64,000 nucleotides of DNA. Origin: JARRQJ01 sp963810615. GTDB lineage: Bacteria; Pseudomonadota; Gammaproteobacteria; DRLM01. Shown piece by piece: positions 45,807-55,710 of this stretch (position 1 is the first letter of the stretch; every line of letters begins with the position of its first letter). The position numbers were made by a program, and so were the translations under genes. The notes below the pieces were generated by a model. That model worked only from the letters and a program-made list of their open reading frames with translations, made no database searches and was not told the DNA's origin. The DNA lies in NCBI GenBank assembly GCA_963810615.1, contig CAWEOA010000007.1:62001-126000 (forward strand), in the 5' to 3' direction.

Positions 45807-47063
45807 ATGAAGATAAAAAAATTTATTGCGCCGGATATACGCAGAGCGATAAAAATGGTGCGCGATGAGCAGGGGCCCGATGCGGTTATAATTTCCAATA
45901 GACGCGTAGACGGTGGCGTAGAGATAATCTCAGCCACAGACTATGACGAATCTCTATTGAGTCGTCTGGACGATGACTCCGGCGCCAATCCGATACGGAA
46001 TAACGACGGTAGCGAAGATTATATAAAAGTTCCAGAATTGAGTGATGCGACCTATTCTCATCCTCGTGCTAGTCAAAACTCTCCCTTTGTCTCTCAAGCC
46101 CCGCAACAGCCGGCAAATAAAGTAGATGAAAGGCTCTTGTCGGAAATGCGAGAAGAGCTGAAGTATTTGCGCAATATAGTGGAAAATCGTTTTTTTGACC
46201 TTGAGTGGGCCAACTATTCGAATGCCAATCCGATCAATGCCGAGATTATAAAGAGATTACTGAATTGCGGCGTGTCAACCAAGTTGGCACGAGAGATTGC
46301 CAGTCAATTGCCCTATACCGATAGGCTTGAAACTGCCTGGGAAGCAGCCCTGCAAAAAATGGGGGCGCGCTTGCGTCTTGTAAATGAAGATGTCGTGGAT
46401 AAGGGGGGTGTAATCGCACTCGTCGGTCCAACCGGGGTGGGTAAGACTACGACTGTGGCGAAGCTGGCGGCAAGATATGCAATGCGTCGTGGAGTACGCC
46501 ATACGGCTCTTATTACCACGGATAACTACAGGGTTGGAGCGCACGAACAGCTAAGGACCTACGGACGTCTCTTAGATATTCCAGTACGCAATACCCAAAA
46601 CAAGGATGAATTGCAGACTCATCTTAATGATCTATTGGATAAGGACTTAGTGTTGATCGATACGGCCGGCATGAGTCAGCGCGATATGCGCATATCGGAG
46701 CAGCTATCGGTCTTGAAAGAATCGAAGGCCAATATAAAGGTTTATTTAGTCGTGGCGGCAACGAGCCAACTGGCCGGCTTGGAGGAGACGATAAACGTTT
46801 TTCGAGGTGTAGATCTAGATGGCTGCATTCTGACCAAACTCGATGAAGCTACCAGCCTCGGTCCGGCGCTCAGTGCGATGATCGATAAAAACTTGTCTTT
46901 GGCATATGTAAGTGACGGGCAAAGAGTGCCGGAAGATTTGCATTTGGCAAGGATTGATAAGCTTATTAATCAAGGTAACTTCAATATGAATAGAGGCAAG
47001 GAGAGTTCCATTGAAGAACTGATGCGCTTCTCAATGGGGAGGACGGTATCGAATGCGCACTAA
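45807..47063 (+). CDS. flhF: Polar flagellar SRP-type GTPase FlhF
   Basis: Localises the flagellum to the pole. About 418 residues. An N-terminal B-domain begins MKIKKF and a GTPase of the SRP class follows, with GPTGVGKTTTVAKLA near residue 210, DTAGMSQRD and TKLDEATSLG. A TTG at 45795 would add four residues. Together with FlhG it indicates a polar flagellum with number control. It overlaps flhG by 11 bp. Confidence 0.96.
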   Translation: MKIKKFIAPDIRRAIKMVRDEQGPDAVIISNRRVDGGVEIISATDYDESLLSRLDDDSGANPIRNNDGSEDYIKVPELSDATYSHPRASQNSPFVSQAPQQPANKVDERLLSEMREELKYLRNIVENRFFDLEWANYSNANPINAEIIKRLLNCGVSTKLAREIASQLPYTDRLETAWEAALQKMGARLRLVNEDVVDKGGVIALVGPTGVGKTTTVAKLAARYAMRRGVRHTALITTDNYRVGAHEQLRTYGRLLDIPVRNTQNKDELQTHLNDLLDKDLVLIDTAGMSQRDMRISEQLSVLKESKANIKVYLVVAATSQLAGLEETINVFRGVDLDGCILTKLDEATSLGPALSAMIDKNLSLAYVSDGQRVPEDLHLARIDKLINQGNFNMNRGKESSIEELMRFSMGRTVSNAH

Positions 47064-47934
47064 TTTTACGATGGATCAAGCTGCCGGCCTGCGCAGGATG
47101 GCCAATCCTCGTCCGGTGAAAGTGATAGCGGTTACCAGTGGGAAGGGTGGCGTAGGCAAGACGAACGTATCCGTCAATCTGTCGATGGCGCTATCGCAGG
47201 CCGGAAAAGATGTATTGCTCTTGGACGCGGATTTGGGCTTGGCAAATGTGGATGTACTTTTGGGGTTGCGCCCGAGGCATACCTTATCGGACGTGATCAA
47301 CGGTTCCCGTGGGCTGGAAGAGATCATTATTAACGGGCCGGAGTCGCTGAAGATTATCCCGGCTTCTTCCGGGGTGAAAAATATGGCAGATCTGAACTCC
47401 ATGGAACACGCAGGGATCATTAGGGCCTTTAGCGAGCTAAGTCACAGTATCGATGTGCTTATGATCGATACGGCAGCGGGAATTTCGGACAGCGTAATAA
47501 CATTTACCAGGGCGGCGCAGGAGGTGATAGTCGTGGTATGTGACGAACCCACCTCCATCACGGATGCCTACGCGCTAATCAAGGTTTTGAATAAGGATTA
47601 CGGAATTCGGCGCTTTCGGGTGATTAGTAACATGGTGCAGAGCCTACAGGAGGGGAGGGAACTCTTTAAAAAAATCATGACCGTTACCGATAAGTATTTG
47701 GATGTACAGCTAGATTTCATAGGAATGGTGCCCTATGATGACTTTCTTAAGAAGTCGGTGCAGAGGCAGAAGGCCGTTGTCGATGCCTATCCAAGAAGTA
47801 AGTCCGCATTGGCATTCAAGAGGTTGTCGGCTAAGGCCGATAAATGGCCTATACAGGGAAATGCCGGGGGCCATGTTGAGTTTTTTTTAGAAAGGCTAAT
47901 ACAAGCAAGCCAGGAAATGGAGGCGTCACTATGA
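47053..47934 (+). CDS. flhG: Flagellar number regulator FlhG (FleN), MinD-like ATPase
   Basis: MinD/ParA-type ATPase that limits flagellar number, and in Pseudomonas antagonises FleQ. The N-terminal DQAAGLRRM motif, which stimulates FlhF GTPase, is intact. The Walker A KGGVGKTNVSVNL and a C-terminal amphipathic helix are present. It has 293 residues, and the stop overlaps the fliA start (ATGA). Confidence 0.96.
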   Translation: MRTNFTMDQAAGLRRMANPRPVKVIAVTSGKGGVGKTNVSVNLSMALSQAGKDVLLLDADLGLANVDVLLGLRPRHTLSDVINGSRGLEEIIINGPESLKIIPASSGVKNMADLNSMEHAGIIRAFSELSHSIDVLMIDTAAGISDSVITFTRAAQEVIVVVCDEPTSITDAYALIKVLNKDYGIRRFRVISNMVQSLQEGRELFKKIMTVTDKYLDVQLDFIGMVPYDDFLKKSVQRQKAVVDAYPRSKSALAFKRLSAKADKWPIQGNAGGHVEFFLERLIQASQEMEASL

Positions 47935-48689
47935 GAGGTGCCGCAGCAACTTCCGCTCCAAAGGAACGTCGCGCCACTATGAAACCGCGAAATCAGGATG
48001 AAATTGTCAACACACATGCGCCGTTGGTTAAGCGTATTGCATATCATCTAATGAGTCGCCTGCCGCCGAGCGTACAAGCGGACGACCTTATACAGGCCGG
48101 AATGATCGGCTTGCTTGAGGCGGCGCGGAACTATGACTCCGGGCAGGGGGCAAGTTTTGAGACCTATGCGGGAATTCGTATCCGCGGAGCGATGCTCGAT
48201 GAAATTCGCCGTAATGATTGGGCGCCTCGCTCTGTCCATAGGAAGGCCAGGAAAGTCGCCGACGCGGTGAGACAAATTGAAAGCAGGGAAAGGCGTGATG
48301 CCAGAGATCATGAGGTTGCACAAGAGCTGAAACTTTCGCTCGATGAATACCATCAGATTCTTCAGGATGCAAGCGGCTACTTGGTGATGAGTTTTGAAGA
48401 TATGGGGATCGATAACGAGGCCATCGCTTCCGAACTTGCGGATCGCGCCCCTGGACCGATTGATAGAGTACAAAATGAGGCATTCAAACGAAGCCTCACT
48501 GATGCAATCGCCAGCCTGCCGGAAAGAGAAAGGCTCGTTATGACGCTTTATTATGACGAAGAACTCAATTTGAGAGAGATCGGCGCTGTAATTGGAGTAA
48601 GTGAATCTCGAGTCAGTCAGATTCACAGTCAGGCTTTAATACGTCTACAGGCGAGATTGGGTCGCTGGTTAGAGGCTTACAGTGAATAA
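47931..48689 (+). CDS. fliA: Flagellar sigma factor FliA (sigma-28)
   Basis: Directs late flagellar and chemotaxis genes. It has 252 residues, with region 2 (HLMSRLPPSVQADDLIQAG, RIRGAMLDEIRRNDWAPRS) and region 4 (LPERERLVMTLYYDEELNL, then VSESRVSQIHSQA). The N-terminus has an extra 16 residues before the internal Met of MKPRNQDE, which may be an alternative start. A consensus-like target site is present at 59471-59497. Confidence 0.96.
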   Translation: MRGAAATSAPKERRATMKPRNQDEIVNTHAPLVKRIAYHLMSRLPPSVQADDLIQAGMIGLLEAARNYDSGQGASFETYAGIRIRGAMLDEIRRNDWAPRSVHRKARKVADAVRQIESRERRDARDHEVAQELKLSLDEYHQILQDASGYLVMSFEDMGIDNEAIASELADRAPGPIDRVQNEAFKRSLTDAIASLPERERLVMTLYYDEELNLREIGAVIGVSESRVSQIHSQALIRLQARLGRWLEAYSE

Positions 48690-48754
48690 TTCAATCACCG
48701 AATCGAATTATTGTCCAGATGGACTAATTTTAGTAAAAGCTTGAGGAGGAAGTC

Positions 48755-49144
48755 TTGGACAAGAACATGAAAATACTGGTAGTAGACGACTTTTCTACTA
48801 TGCGCAGAATTATTAAGAACCTCCTAAGGGATCTGGGATTCAATAATACTTCTGAGGCGGATGACGGCGCGACGGCATTGCCTATTCTGCAGAACGGCAA
48901 TTTTGATTTCCTGATCACGGACTGGAATATGCCGGGCATGCAAGGAATCGACCTGCTGAAGGCGGTGAGGTCTGATGCCAAGCTGGAAAAATTGCCCGTG
49001 TTGATGGTTACGGCGGAGTCTAAGAGAGATCAAATTGTTGAGGCCGCACAGGCGGGCGTGAATGGATACATTGTCAAGCCGTTTACCGCAGTAACCTTGA
49101 AAGAAAAGATAGAGAAAGTATTCGAGAGGATAGATGCGGAATAG
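48755..49144 (+). CDS. cheY: Chemotaxis response regulator CheY
   Basis: Single receiver domain that binds FliM when phosphorylated. The acidic pocket in VVDDFS, phosphoacceptor Asp in FLITDWNMPG, Thr in VTAES and Lys in VKPF are intact. The TTG at 48755 is called because GAGGAGG (48743-48749) lies 5 nt upstream. The ATG at 48767 would cut four residues. It has 129 residues. Confidence 0.96.
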   Translation: MDKNMKILVVDDFSTMRRIIKNLLRDLGFNNTSEADDGATALPILQNGNFDFLITDWNMPGMQGIDLLKAVRSDAKLEKLPVLMVTAESKRDQIVEAAQAGVNGYIVKPFTAVTLKEKIEKVFERIDAE

Positions 49145-49180
49145 AATCCTGCCTGATAATAAAAAGGAAATAGATAACGT

Positions 49181-49900
49181 ATGGATATGTATGAGGAATA
49201 CAAACTTAGGCTGCGTAATCTTTTGCAGGAAATGGAGGTAAGTTCCGAGAAAGATGGCATGGCGACGTTAGATACTTTTGTAAAGGATTACGAGGAGGGT
49301 TTGTATAACCAAATCGGTAGGCTTACACGGCAATTGCATGACTCTCTCAATACTTTCAAGGCCGACGAAAAAATATTCAGTTTGACGAAAGAAGACATTC
49401 CAAGCGCTAAAGAGCGACTTAAATATGTTGTTGAGGTGACCGAGCAAGCGACACAAAAAGTACTTGGAATAATCGAAAATAGTATTCCTTTATCTTTAGA
49501 GATCAGCGAAGGCGCGAGCGGCCTACACAATAAATGGTCGAAGTTATCGAACGCGGCCGGATCTCAGGAGATTGCAAGTAGTACAAAGACATTCTTGGTC
49601 GAGGTTGGGGAGAATGCAAGCATCCTGCATGGTCATCTGACCGAAATTCTAATGGCTCAGGAATTTCAGGATATTACCGGCCAGATTATTAAAAAAGTCA
49701 TAGATCTCGTTCAAGACGTGGAGTCTAACCTGGTTAGACTCATTAAGTTAACCGGCCATGTCAATGCTCCTCGCGAGAAAGAGAAAGAGAAAGAGAGCCT
49801 CAAGGCGAGTGGGCCGTGCGTCCCTGGAATAGATGATCAGGCTGTGTGTACATCCGGCCAGGACGATGTAGATGAGTTGTTAGCCAGTTTAGGATTTTAA
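49181..49900 (+). CDS. cheZ: CheY-P phosphatase CheZ
   Basis: Dephosphorylates CheY-P. It has 239 residues, almost all helical. The conserved catalytic segment QEFQDITGQIIKKVIDLV, with its Gln, is present near residue 165. The C-terminus DDVDELLASLGF is the CheY-tethering peptide. Confidence 0.95.
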   Translation: MDMYEEYKLRLRNLLQEMEVSSEKDGMATLDTFVKDYEEGLYNQIGRLTRQLHDSLNTFKADEKIFSLTKEDIPSAKERLKYVVEVTEQATQKVLGIIENSIPLSLEISEGASGLHNKWSKLSNAAGSQEIASSTKTFLVEVGENASILHGHLTEILMAQEFQDITGQIIKKVIDLVQDVESNLVRLIKLTGHVNAPREKEKEKESLKASGPCVPGIDDQAVCTSGQDDVDELLASLGF

Positions 49901-49912
49901 GGAATCTCTTAA

Positions 49913-51973
49913 ATGCCATTCGAAGCCGATAATGAGATATTGCAAGACTTCTTAATAGAAGCGGGAGAGATATTAGAGAAGCTTGGAGAGCAATTGGTTG
50001 AATTGGAGCATAGTCCAACTGACCGTGAACTGCTCAACGCCGTGTTTCGGGGATTTCATACAGTAAAGGGCGGCGCTGGATTTCTAAATATCACGCCGTT
50101 AGTAGAAGTATGTCATCGAGCGGAAGACGTTTTTAATATCCTGAGACAAGGCCAGCGCATTATTGACGGTGATCTTATGGACGTTGTCCTCAAGGTCACG
50201 GATATAGTCAACAGTATGATGGACTCCGTAAGGGACGGTGAAGAGCCCGAGCCGGCCGATGCTGCATTACTGGCTAGACTGACGGATTTGGCTGAAGCGC
50301 AGGCGACTACTGCTCAAAGTGATAATCCTGCTGATGCTGGGCAGTCAGATCAGCTGCAAAATAACGAAAATGTTGATAAGGATGCAGTAGAAGAACAGTT
50401 TGAAGAACTGCTGGGTATTCAGGATTCGGCCGCTGTGGAAAAGCGGCCGGAATCAGCTGGCGCAACTGCAGCTAAGGATAATGCCGCTAAATCAAGTGAT
50501 GAAATAACGGATGATGAATTCGAAGCGCTCTTGGATCAATTACACGGTGGGGTAAAGTCAGGATCTAAGAGTTCGGTCAAAGCGAAAGGCAATGATTCCT
50601 CTCATCCAAATAACAGTGATAAGAAGGAAGAAAATCGTGAAGGGATAAATGGCGCGCATGAGAACAAGGGGGAGGTGATCAAGGATCATCCCATAAAAGC
50701 AGAATCATCGACATCCGTAGCCCTGCAAAGTAGCGATGATAAGAACAGCGACGCCAAGAAAGCTGTAAGTGCGAAAGATCAAAGCACCCAGGTTCATGCA
50801 GATACGTCCGTTAGAGTCGACACCAAAAGACTCGATGATATTATGAATCTCGTCGGGGAATTGGTTCTAGTGCGAAATCGTCTGGAAACGCTCAAATTGA
50901 ATATGGGCAATGACGAGGTGGCTCAGGCCGTATCTAATCTAGACGTAGTCACCTCAGATCTGCAAACCGCGGTAATGAAGACGCGGATGCAACCAATAAA
51001 AAAGGTGTTTGGCCGTTTCCCAAGAGTCGTGCGGGATTTATCTCGTGCTCTAAATAAAGATATAGAGCTGGAATTAGTTGGTGAAGAAACCGATTTGGAC
51101 AAGAATCTGGTCGAGGCCCTTGCCGATCCCCTAGTGCATTTGGTGCGAAATTCCGTGGATCACGGAATCGAATCTCCAGAGATACGCCAGGCATCAGGAA
51201 AAAGTCGAGTAGGAATAATTACCCTATCCGCAAGGCAGGAAGGGGATCATATACTGCTGACTATAAAAGACGACGGCGCGGGCATGAATGCAGATAAGCT
51301 GCGCAGCAAAGTGGTAGAGAAAGGGCTAATGGATCCGGAGAGCGCTTCTCGTCTCGATGAACGCGAATGCTACAACTTGATATTCATGCCGGGGTTTTCC
51401 ACAAAGGCGGAAATATCGGATATTTCCGGGCGCGGCGTAGGCATGGATGTCGTTAAGACTAGAATAACGCAATTGAATGGCAATATTGAAATTGATTCCA
51501 GGGAAGGCTGTGGAACTGAGATCAAGATTAAATTGCCGTTAACGCTGGCGATCGTTCCGACCCTTATGGTTGTGGTGGGGGAGCAGATATTCGCCATCCC
51601 GTTAGCGAATGTCAATGAAATAATTCAGTATGAATCTGTTCGAAAAAATGTTGTCGATGGACAGTCTGTCGCATTGGTTCGCGAACATCCTTTGCCGCTT
51701 TATCACCTTAGAAATTGGCTTCTACGTGATCTCGGTAGTGAAGCAGTATCCAATGAAAATAGTTATATCGTGGTGATCAAGATAGGTGTATCGCATATTG
51801 CTTGTGTCGTGGATCATTTGATATCGCAGGAAGAAGTGGTCATCAAGCCGCTAGGCGCGCTATTACACGGTTTGCCGGGCTTGGCAGGGGCTACGATCAC
51901 GGGGGATGGCCGGATAGCCATAATACTCGATATGCCCGGCCTTATTTCCCGTTATGGCGGCCGTATTAAATGA
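49913..51973 (+). CDS. cheA: Chemotaxis histidine kinase CheA
   Basis: Kinase of the polar chemotaxis system, 686 residues. The P1 Hpt domain has His49 in GFHTVKGGAGF. A long charged linker (about 120-295), rich in Ser, Lys and Asp, takes the place of a clear P2. P3 (RLDDIMNLVGELVLVRNRLE), the P4 ATPase (HLVRNSVDHGIE, GRGVGMDVV) and a P5 CheW-like domain follow. CheR is not in the window. Confidence 0.96.
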   Translation: MPFEADNEILQDFLIEAGEILEKLGEQLVELEHSPTDRELLNAVFRGFHTVKGGAGFLNITPLVEVCHRAEDVFNILRQGQRIIDGDLMDVVLKVTDIVNSMMDSVRDGEEPEPADAALLARLTDLAEAQATTAQSDNPADAGQSDQLQNNENVDKDAVEEQFEELLGIQDSAAVEKRPESAGATAAKDNAAKSSDEITDDEFEALLDQLHGGVKSGSKSSVKAKGNDSSHPNNSDKKEENREGINGAHENKGEVIKDHPIKAESSTSVALQSSDDKNSDAKKAVSAKDQSTQVHADTSVRVDTKRLDDIMNLVGELVLVRNRLETLKLNMGNDEVAQAVSNLDVVTSDLQTAVMKTRMQPIKKVFGRFPRVVRDLSRALNKDIELELVGEETDLDKNLVEALADPLVHLVRNSVDHGIESPEIRQASGKSRVGIITLSARQEGDHILLTIKDDGAGMNADKLRSKVVEKGLMDPESASRLDERECYNLIFMPGFSTKAEISDISGRGVGMDVVKTRITQLNGNIEIDSREGCGTEIKIKLPLTLAIVPTLMVVVGEQIFAIPLANVNEIIQYESVRKNVVDGQSVALVREHPLPLYHLRNWLLRDLGSEAVSNENSYIVVIKIGVSHIACVVDHLISQEEVVIKPLGALLHGLPGLAGATITGDGRIAIILDMPGLISRYGGRIK

Positions 51974-51991
51974 TGATATGTGCGTGTTCTT

Positions 51992-53074
51992 ATGCAAGTT
52001 AAAGTATTAGTTGTCGATGACTCTAGGTTTTATAGAAACCGCTTGTGTGAGATTCTTGCGACTGACGCTCATATCCAGATAGTCGGTACCGCGGAAAATG
52101 GGCATGAGGGTGTGGAAAAGGCATTAAGCCTTAAGCCGGATGTTATAACCATGGATATTGAAATGCCGGTTATGGACGGTATTTCAGCAGTCCGAGAAAT
52201 AATGAGTAAGAGGCCGACCCCGGTCCTGATGCTGTCTTCCCTGACGGCTGAGGGTGCGCAGGCGACTTTGGATGCGCTGGATGCCGGTGCGGTTGACTTC
52301 CTGCTCAAACGTCTAGACAAACTGACTTATAAGAAGGCGGAATTCAGCGGCGCTATATGTGAAAAGATTCGCGCGCTGGGAAGCAGGTCTTCCCAACTCA
52401 GTAAGGTATCACTCGGCAAAGATAAGTCAGATATTCAATTTACCGCAAGGCGAGCTAATAGCGTAAGGCCAGATAATTTATTGGAGAGAGGGGAAGCGCA
52501 CTCAGGGAAATTCAAAATAATAGTCATTGGTGCATCGACGGGTGGTCCAGTGGCTGTGCAATCCATCTTATGCGCACTACCTCGCGATTTTCCAGTTCCA
52601 ATCCTCGTCGTACAACATATGCCCGCCTCCTTTACGGGTTCATTCGCCCGCCGTTTGGATACATTGAGTGAATTGAGAATTAAGGAAGCAGAAGACGGTG
52701 ATGTCCTTGAAGCAGGAAAGGTCTACGTGGCGCCTGGCGGTAGACAGTTGGTCTTGGAAGATAAGGCAGGTCGGCCGTTGGTTAAAATCAGAGACAGCAA
52801 TGAAAATGAGCAATATAAACCCTCGGTAGATATAACCTATAAATCGGTCTCCGAGATATATGGGAGGGACGCATTAGCAATTATTTTGACGGGAATGGGC
52901 TCGGATGGTCGCGATGGAGCGGCTCTTCTAAAGAAGAGCGGTTCGGCAGTATGGGCGCAGGATGAACATAGCTGCATCGTTTTCGGTATGCCTCATGCTG
53001 TCATAGATGCCGGCCTGGCTGATCGTGTATTGCCGATTACAGAGATAGCGCATCGGTTGGCTCTAGGGGGCTAG
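51992..53074 (+). CDS. cheB: Chemotaxis methylesterase CheB
   Basis: Receptor glutamate methylesterase and deamidase activated by phosphorylation. The receiver domain has VVDDSRFYR and Asp in TMDIEMP. The catalytic domain has the triad Ser in IGASTGGP, His in VQHMPASF and Asp in GMGSDGRDG. It has about 360 residues. The ATG at 51992 is preferred over GTG at 51980 because it starts directly before the receiver strand. Confidence 0.95.
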   Translation: MQVKVLVVDDSRFYRNRLCEILATDAHIQIVGTAENGHEGVEKALSLKPDVITMDIEMPVMDGISAVREIMSKRPTPVLMLSSLTAEGAQATLDALDAGAVDFLLKRLDKLTYKKAEFSGAICEKIRALGSRSSQLSKVSLGKDKSDIQFTARRANSVRPDNLLERGEAHSGKFKIIVIGASTGGPVAVQSILCALPRDFPVPILVVQHMPASFTGSFARRLDTLSELRIKEAEDGDVLEAGKVYVAPGGRQLVLEDKAGRPLVKIRDSNENEQYKPSVDITYKSVSEIYGRDALAIILTGMGSDGRDGAALLKKSGSAVWAQDEHSCIVFGMPHAVIDAGLADRVLPITEIAHRLALGG

Positions 53075-53077
53075 GAG

Positions 53078-53818
53078 ATGGACTTTCTTACGATAGTCGG
53101 CGCCGTTCTGGCCTTAGGCGCTATTCTCGGCGGCAATATGATCGAAGGCGGGCATATTGGTTCGTTGCTGCAGTTGACGGCGTTCATTATTGTGATGGGC
53201 GGAACTATCGGAGCGATTATGGTGCAGACCCCTTTACCGGTATTCCTGCGTTCGCTGAAGATGCTTATCTGGGCATTGTTTCCGCCCAAGCTTGCGCAAA
53301 GCGAAGCCATAGAAAAGATAGTGAATTGGAGCAATATAGCAAGAAAAGAAGGGTTGTTGGGGCTGGAACCTCTCACCGAGAGTGAGCCCGAGCCTTTCTC
53401 AAGGAAGGGATTGCAATTGCTGGTCGATGGCAGTGAACCCGATACGATTCGCAGCATTCTTGAAGTGGAACTGGATTCGCACGAGCACATGGATACTCAG
53501 GCGGCCAAAGTTTACGAAGGTATGGGGGGGTACGCGCCGACCATCGGCATTATTGGTGCCGTCATGGGGCTGATACACGTTATGAATAATTTGGCGGATC
53601 CAAGCAAACTGGGTTCGGGTATTGCTGTGGCTTTTGTCGCGACCATATACGGCGTCGGATTGGCCAATATTTTTTTTCTCCCTCTGGGCAACAAGCTGAA
53701 AAGCAGTATTCATAAACAATCGAAATTCAGAGAGATGATCATAGAGGGGATTATCGCGATAGCCGAGGGAGAGAATCCGCGCAATATTGAGACCAAGCTC
53801 AAGGGATATATGCTTTAG
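53078..53818 (+). CDS. motC: Flagellar stator protein MotC (MotA/PomA family)
   Basis: H+ or Na+ channel stator subunit A, 246 residues with four TMs. The TM3-TM4 region has GYAPTIGIIGAVMGLI and GIAVAFVATIYGVGLAN. TAG of cheB lies inside its ribosome-binding site (TAGGAG). It pairs with motD downstream, as in the Pseudomonas second stator set. Confidence 0.95.
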   Translation: MDFLTIVGAVLALGAILGGNMIEGGHIGSLLQLTAFIIVMGGTIGAIMVQTPLPVFLRSLKMLIWALFPPKLAQSEAIEKIVNWSNIARKEGLLGLEPLTESEPEPFSRKGLQLLVDGSEPDTIRSILEVELDSHEHMDTQAAKVYEGMGGYAPTIGIIGAVMGLIHVMNNLADPSKLGSGIAVAFVATIYGVGLANIFFLPLGNKLKSSIHKQSKFREMIIEGIIAIAEGENPRNIETKLKGYML

Positions 53819-53862
53819 ATCGCCACTCAATCCAAGGATTGAGTGCATTAGGATGTGGAATT

Positions 53863-54840
53863 ATGGCCAGAAAGCAAAAGCATGAAGAGCATGAAAATCA
53901 TGAAAGGTGGTTGATTTCCTATGCCGATTTCATCACGCTGCTGTTTGCTTTTTTCGTAGTGATGTACTCCGTATCATCCGTGAATGAAGGTAAATATCGC
54001 GTGCTTTCAGATTCGCTGGTCGCCGCTTTTCGTTCATCTGCTCGCAGCGTGGAGCCGATTCAAGTAGGCGAACTCAGTAAGTCATCTAAGCAGCCGGGAA
54101 TCATCAAGGGATTGGTCGATCAAGGCGGTAATATGCATAAATTCGACCAAAAAACCATATCGCCTTTCAAGAGTGAAAAAACGAACACCGGCTTTAAAGG
54201 CGAATCGGCGCCGCCGGACAGCGGCGATAATGTGGCAAAGAGGAGGGCTAGAGAAACTATCGATAAAATGGCCAATGCCATTGAGAAATCAATGTCGAAA
54301 TTAATTCAGCAGGACTTGGTTGCGGTGAGAAGAAACGATTTGTGGGTTGAGGTGGAAATTAAGACCAGCATACTGTTTCCCAGTGGCAGCGCGATGCTGC
54401 AGCCGGAGGCTTTGCCCATTCTCAGCGAGATCGCCGATATATTGAAGAATTTCCCCAATCCGATTCATGTGGAAGGATTCACCGATAGCGTACCCATCAA
54501 CACAGTGGCATTTCCGTCCAATTGGGAATTATCCGCCGGGCGGGCGGCCAGTGTGGTTCATCTGTTTACCAAGGACGGTGTTGAACCGAGGCGTATGGCG
54601 GCAATCGGTTTAGGTGAATACCGGCCAATTGCGGATAATTCAACTGCAGAGGGGAGAAATAAGAATAGGCGCGTGGTGTTGTTGATTATGGAGAGCGCGA
54701 GCGCTGATAAGATGTTCGGCAGCGCGGATAATGCGGCAGGAAAAGAGGCATCGACCGCTAAGACCTTATCGGGCGGCGCCGGGTTGGGCGCTCACGACAA
54801 TCAAACCGAAAAAACACCGCTGAATGACGAGGCTAAATAG
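53863..54840 (+). CDS. motD: Flagellar stator protein MotD (MotB family)
   Basis: Stator subunit B with one TM near the N-terminus containing the ion-binding Asp (ISYADFITLLFAFFVVMYS). An unusually long linker (about residues 50-165) precedes the OmpA-like peptidoglycan-binding domain (VEGFTDSVPI, NWELSAGRAASVV, NRRVVL). The start ATG 53863 follows AGGATGTGG. It has 325 residues. Confidence 0.95.
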   Translation: MARKQKHEEHENHERWLISYADFITLLFAFFVVMYSVSSVNEGKYRVLSDSLVAAFRSSARSVEPIQVGELSKSSKQPGIIKGLVDQGGNMHKFDQKTISPFKSEKTNTGFKGESAPPDSGDNVAKRRARETIDKMANAIEKSMSKLIQQDLVAVRRNDLWVEVEIKTSILFPSGSAMLQPEALPILSEIADILKNFPNPIHVEGFTDSVPINTVAFPSNWELSAGRAASVVHLFTKDGVEPRRMAAIGLGEYRPIADNSTAEGRNKNRRVVLLIMESASADKMFGSADNAAGKEASTAKTLSGGAGLGAHDNQTEKTPLNDEAK

Positions 54841-54903
54841 AATTAGCTTTGTTGCCATGACATCAGGCATTGGCGGCAGTCTTTTAGTAAAGGGATTTAT
54901 CGT

Positions 54904-55710
54904 ATGGAAACCTGGGTTATTGCGAATCAAAAAGGCGGGGTTGGTAAAACAACTACAACGCTGACCTTGGGAGCGTTATTGGCATCCAGGGGTAAAAGGA
55001 TACTAATGGTGGATCTGGATCCTCATGCGTCTTTGACTGCTTATCTGAAATTCGATCCTGATACGGCCGAGGGCTCGGTGTATGAGGTTTTTTTATCCGG
55101 ACAATCGATTAATGAAAATATTAAACAGACGGATATTGAAAATCTATATCTCTTGTCGGCTTCGCCGGCTCTGGCCACGCTGGATCGTCACCTCGGTACG
55201 CAGCAGGGCGCGGGAATCGCGCTTAAGAAAGCCCTGTCACAATTGGCTACGGAGGTGGATTATGTGTTGATAGATTGTCCGCCGACCTTGGGAATTTTAA
55301 TGGTCAATGCCTTGGCCGCGGCGGATTTTCTAATTATACCCGTGCAAACCGAATTTCTGGCGCTGAAGGGTTTGGAGCGGATGATGAGCACCCTGAGAAT
55401 GATCACGCGGGCGCGTAAAATCAGCATACCGACGCTGATTGTGCCCAGCTTGTATGACCGGAGGACGCGCGCAGGTCGTGATACGCTGGAGATGCTAAGA
55501 GACATCTATGTTGACGATCTGTGGGATCTGGTTATTCCTATCGATACCCAGTTTCGTGATGCCAGTAAGAAGGGAGTTCCGCTGACGGCCTTGAATAGTC
55601 ATGCCAGAGGTGTAATAGCCTACGAAGCCCTGCTGGAGACAATATTGGAAATGCGAGGGGAAGAAGGTGTGCAGCGGAGTGCGGAGATTAGACAGGTACA
55701 ATCCTTATGA
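54904..55710 (+). CDS. parC: ParA-like ATPase ParC for polar chemotaxis arrays
   Basis: ParA/MinD ATPase, 268 residues, with the deviant Walker A KGGVGKTTTTL and Walker B LIDCPPTLG. It sits between motD and the CheW-like gene, as in Pseudomonas and Vibrio, where it places chemotaxis arrays at the pole. It overlaps the next gene at ATGA. Confidence 0.92.
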   Translation: METWVIANQKGGVGKTTTTLTLGALLASRGKRILMVDLDPHASLTAYLKFDPDTAEGSVYEVFLSGQSINENIKQTDIENLYLLSASPALATLDRHLGTQQGAGIALKKALSQLATEVDYVLIDCPPTLGILMVNALAAADFLIIPVQTEFLALKGLERMMSTLRMITRARKISIPTLIVPSLYDRRTRAGRDTLEMLRDIYVDDLWDLVIPIDTQFRDASKKGVPLTALNSHARGVIAYEALLETILEMRGEEGVQRSAEIRQVQSL